The position numbers were made by a program, and so were the translations under genes. Below, one piece after another: positions 23,005-23,041 of a stretch of DNA of 23,041 bases; position 1 is the stretch's first letter, and every line of letters starts with the position of its first letter. Under the pieces are notes generated by a model. The model searched no databases. It worked only from the letters and a program-made list of their open reading frames with translations, and was not told the origin of the DNA. Source of the DNA: Lachnospiraceae bacterium (lineage in GTDB: Bacteria > Bacillota > Clostridia > Lachnospirales > Lachnospiraceae); the NCBI GenBank assembly GCA_900766575.1, contig CAAFVW010000166.1, forward strand, positions 1-23,041. Reading direction: 5' to 3'.

Positions 23005-23041
23005 TGAGTTTATAGACGCCATGTATTTGAGTCATCAGGTA

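Noticed and set aside
1..23041. CRISPR array, integrase, prophage or rRNA genes
   Set aside because: No regular spacer-repeat pattern, integrase, phage structural gene or rRNA sequence was seen on either strand.

Overview
The window looks like chromosomal DNA from a motile, spore-forming member of the Clostridia, most likely family Lachnospiraceae. This rests on a Firmicutes-type flagellin, a sporulation and cell-division cluster in Bacillus/Clostridia order, a CotS-family coat protein, sigma-A and sporulation-type promoters, and moderate GC. Genus and species cannot be fixed from the sequence alone.

Layout. (1) 1-1221: flagellin, its 5' end outside the window, closed by a strong terminator. 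(2) 1322-3000: an AT-richer accessory patch with a minus-strand hicAB toxin-antitoxin operon, whose promoter carries a palindromic operator, and a decayed PD-(D/E)XK transposase/nuclease-family gene. (3) 3221-8833: housekeeping genes: an M3 oligoendopeptidase, a membrane-anchored foldase with two parvulin-like segments, a Cof-type HAD phosphatase and the CCA-adding enzyme. (4) 8913-11402: a CotS-family gene behind a good sigma-E-like promoter and a PEGA-domain lipoprotein. (5) 11554-18495: HU, rqcP, yabP, yabQ, divIC, spoIIE, tilS, hpt, ftsH. This matches the B. subtilis order rqcP(yabO)-yabP-yabQ-divIC-spoIIE-tilS-hprT-ftsH and joins ribosome quality control, spore cortex, septum formation, the forespore phosphatase, tRNA modification, purine salvage and membrane proteolysis. 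(6) 18496-18853: a structured intergenic region with a long inverted repeat and a terminator, followed by a consensus promoter. (7) 18854-22852: an intracellular GH13 alpha-glucan hydrolase and a GT-C membrane glycosyltransferase, probably co-transcribed. (8) 22923-23004: a tRNA-Tyr(GTA)-like gene with several mismatched pairs behind a good promoter.

The most interesting signals are regulatory or structural. spoIIE has a -35/-10 pair 21 bp apart with two Spo0A-box-like sites, as known for Spo0A-activated promoters in B. subtilis, and its product lacks the usual N-terminal membrane domain. yabP and cotS have sigma-E-like promoters. yabQ reads 140 nt into divIC in another frame. The hpt Shine-Dalgarno lies far upstream but is brought closer by a perfect hairpin spanning the tilS stop codon. 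No wholly new multi-gene system could be shown; the candidates are listed as separate findings.
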